Shown: piece by piece, positions 8,401 through 8,768 of the stretch
Layout of the letters: every line of letters begins with the position of its first letter
Position numbering within the stretch: the first letter of the stretch is position 1
Source: CBFHTC01 sp965658815
GTDB taxonomy: Bacteria; Pseudomonadota; Alphaproteobacteria; Rickettsiales; Rickettsiaceae
DNA length: 8,768 nt
Assembly: GCA_965658815.1 (NCBI GenBank)
Contig: CBFHTC010000005.1
Span: forward strand, 1-8,768
Direction: 5' to 3'
Notes under the pieces: generated by a model
Databases searched by the model: none
The model's input: only the letters and a program-made list of their open reading frames with translations
Told to the model about the DNA's origin: nothing
Made by a program: the position numbers and the translations under genes

Positions 8401-8671
8401 TACCTTTGGAGTATTGTTTTAATATATTAAAATTAATTTGATGTTTATTTTTTGATGGAGTATAGTCATCGGTATTAATAAAATGGCTTGATATAATTTT
8501 AAGTAAGTTGAGATAACCAATTTCATTTTGTGCGATAAGAATTAGATTTGATTTATTTTCAAGAGTTATTTCAGCTCCATGAATTGGTTGAATGTTATTT
8601 TTTAAAGCCAGGTCAGCAAATTCGACATGAGCACTTATGTTATGAGTATCACATAATGCTACTGCTGGCAT
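5435..8671 (-). CDS. dnaE: DNA polymerase III alpha subunit, 5' end disrupted
   Basis: DnaE is the catalytic subunit of the replicative polymerase holoenzyme. From ATG at 8671 it gives 1078 residues. The PHP domain (about 1-235) starts abruptly at MPAVALCD, a segment normally near residue 35-40, so the first strand and HxH motif are missing. An in-frame TAA at 8683-8681 blocks upstream extension. The polymerase core is intact: GPGRGSGAGS (305-314), PDFDID with D347 and D349, and D508 in KFDFLGL, matching catalytic Asp 401, 403 and 555 of E. coli. GYGFNKSHA is at 695-703 and helix-hairpin-helix SGAFDGV at 827-833. A likely beta-clamp motif is QLSLLD (861-866), the OB fold spans about 928-1000, and a C-terminal domain runs to the end. 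TGA is followed directly by TAA. No Shine-Dalgarno is present; a TATAAA box at 8685-8680 could be a -10 for a nearly leaderless start. Catalytic function looks preserved; the N-terminus may be truncated, decayed or mis-sequenced. Confidence 0.93.
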   Translation of the reverse strand: MPAVALCDTHNISAHVEFADLALKNNIQPIHGAEITLENKSNLILIAQNEIGYLNLLKIISSHFINTDDYTPSKNKHQINFNILKQYSKGIICLSRYIYGPLFKTDNIEKTAKFLLNIYKENFFLEIFRDNKENQKFEKNYVELSKKLQIPLLATNNVLFGTKDDNYTHDILLCIKQSKKINDTDRETSNSEHYFKSEEEMKELFFDLPSAITNTNLLRQKILFFLTPATPELPQFSVDEVSTLRNESLIGLKHKLKFIDEVNHHKYYTRLEFELKILIDKNFAGYFLIVSDFIKWAKKNGIFVGPGRGSGAGSLVAWSLEITDLDPIDFDLLFERFLNPERSSMPDFDIDLCQQRREEVINYVKNKYGNEKVAQIITFGKLQAKAVIRDVGRVLGLPFFTTDYMTKLVPFSAVKAVSLSQAIEEIDTLREIYHDVSNDSERRLMKEVLHISLKLEGLIRNYSTHAAGIIISKKNLLEKTAVYTDDDNKNIIQLSMTAAETMGLIKFDFLGLLNLTLIDNIIKSIYEHKKININFENCKYDDKKTYLLLAMGLSIGIFQFESLGMQNYLKDIEPSEINDLIALNSLYRPGPMDNIPSYINRKHKREEIVYLHNKLKECLESTYGIMIYQEQVMKSVQILAKYTLAEADLLRRAIGKKKPAEMENQKKKFIAGAKENGLNIEEAQNIFDQIEKFAGYGFNKSHAAAYSVIAYYTAYLKAHYTIFFFIAYLNLEINNTNKIMLLLQDMKNFNISVEGININTSSAKFALINETRISYSFAAIKGLNFHTAQIIQDERNKNGPYLSLINFISRMPKQYFSKKTLDALIKSGAFDGVEKMNQATMLCNIENIQDYIYNRQENNTQLSLLDDQNEDISYKSIENFNMLELAENEISTTGLYIKYHPLYYYKEILQRLNIKDYQHIMHLPSGYYDMEIAASILKKDNKFSKGKQFLVLIVSDMRNLFELSIFEQEIIAKILKVRDSMIFYLKVQKKANHTRISVKNAVDIKSIENYSSYMVQNLVLNVKEENLEAIKQYLDTKNEGNIIIYFILEDNFMKYKVKLNQGFELSSDDVDYLKSIAK

Positions 8672-8676
8672 ATTAA

Positions 8677-8700
8677 ATTTTTATATAAAGCAAGATCAAT
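8677..8700 (-). pseudogene. Out-of-frame remnant of the dnaE PHP N-terminus
   Basis: Read on the minus strand, these eight codons give IDLALYKN. Families related to this DnaE have a helix of the type LxxLAxxxxMPAxAL just before the retained MPAVALCD. The spacing fits exactly if the five bases TTAAT (8676-8672) are skipped. In that frame a TAA stop follows immediately upstream (8703-8701), so the remnant is short and a second lesion is needed to explain the rest. The match covers only eight residues. Confidence 0.4.
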
Positions 8701-8715
8701 TTAGAAGTGTTATTG

Positions 8716-8749
8716 AAATACATAATTTTTTTAAATACATAATTTTTTT
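8716..8749. repeat. Perfect 17-bp tandem repeat, two copies
   Basis: The 17-base unit AAATACATAATTTTTTT occurs at 8716-8732 and again at 8733-8749 without mismatch. It lies in the AT-only DNA upstream of dnaE, about where the codons for the missing first PHP segment would be expected. Slippage-type duplication in low-complexity DNA is the simplest origin. Confidence 0.85.
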
Positions 8750-8768
8750 AAAATAGTTTTGCTTTATA

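Overview
This AT-rich window carries three large housekeeping genes and the 3' end of a compositionally different repeat gene. Family resemblance places it in a reduced-genome alphaproteobacterium, probably an intracellular lineage such as Rickettsiales or Holosporales. The basis is strong A/T codon bias, alphaproteobacterial-looking EF-G and DnaE, compact AT-only spacers, and absence of Shine-Dalgarno sequences. That placement is inferred without any database search. UGA is a genuine stop: dnaE ends in TGA followed at once by TAA.

Layout, left to right. Positions 1-586 hold the C-terminal part of an unrecognised coiled-coil protein built on 21-residue (63-bp) repeats. Its 5' part is about 50% G+C and uses CTG for every leucine, unlike anything else here. 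A 15-codon basic micro-ORF overlaps its stop (ATGA). Next come fusA (EF-G, start best placed at 679) and alaS (alanyl-tRNA synthetase, start best placed at 2892), both on the + strand and each with its own sigma70-like promoter. The alaS promoter is a perfect TTGACA-N17-TATAAT. Convergent to them, dnaE (DNA polymerase III alpha) fills 5435-8671 on the - strand. The dnaE reading frame lacks about 35 N-terminal residues: the first PHP strand and its HxH motif are absent, and a recognisable out-of-frame remnant lies just upstream next to a 17-bp tandem repeat.

fusA and alaS serve translation and dnaE serves replication. They appear to be independent transcription units rather than an operon. fusA has no rpsL, rpsG or tuf beside it, so the classical str cluster is broken here. 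The points most worth checking are the disrupted 5' end of dnaE, the atypical C-terminal domain of AlaRS, the foreign-looking repeat gene, and the promoters sitting almost on the start codons. I see no RNA gene, CRISPR array, transposase or defence system, and no gene-free stretch longer than 100 bases.
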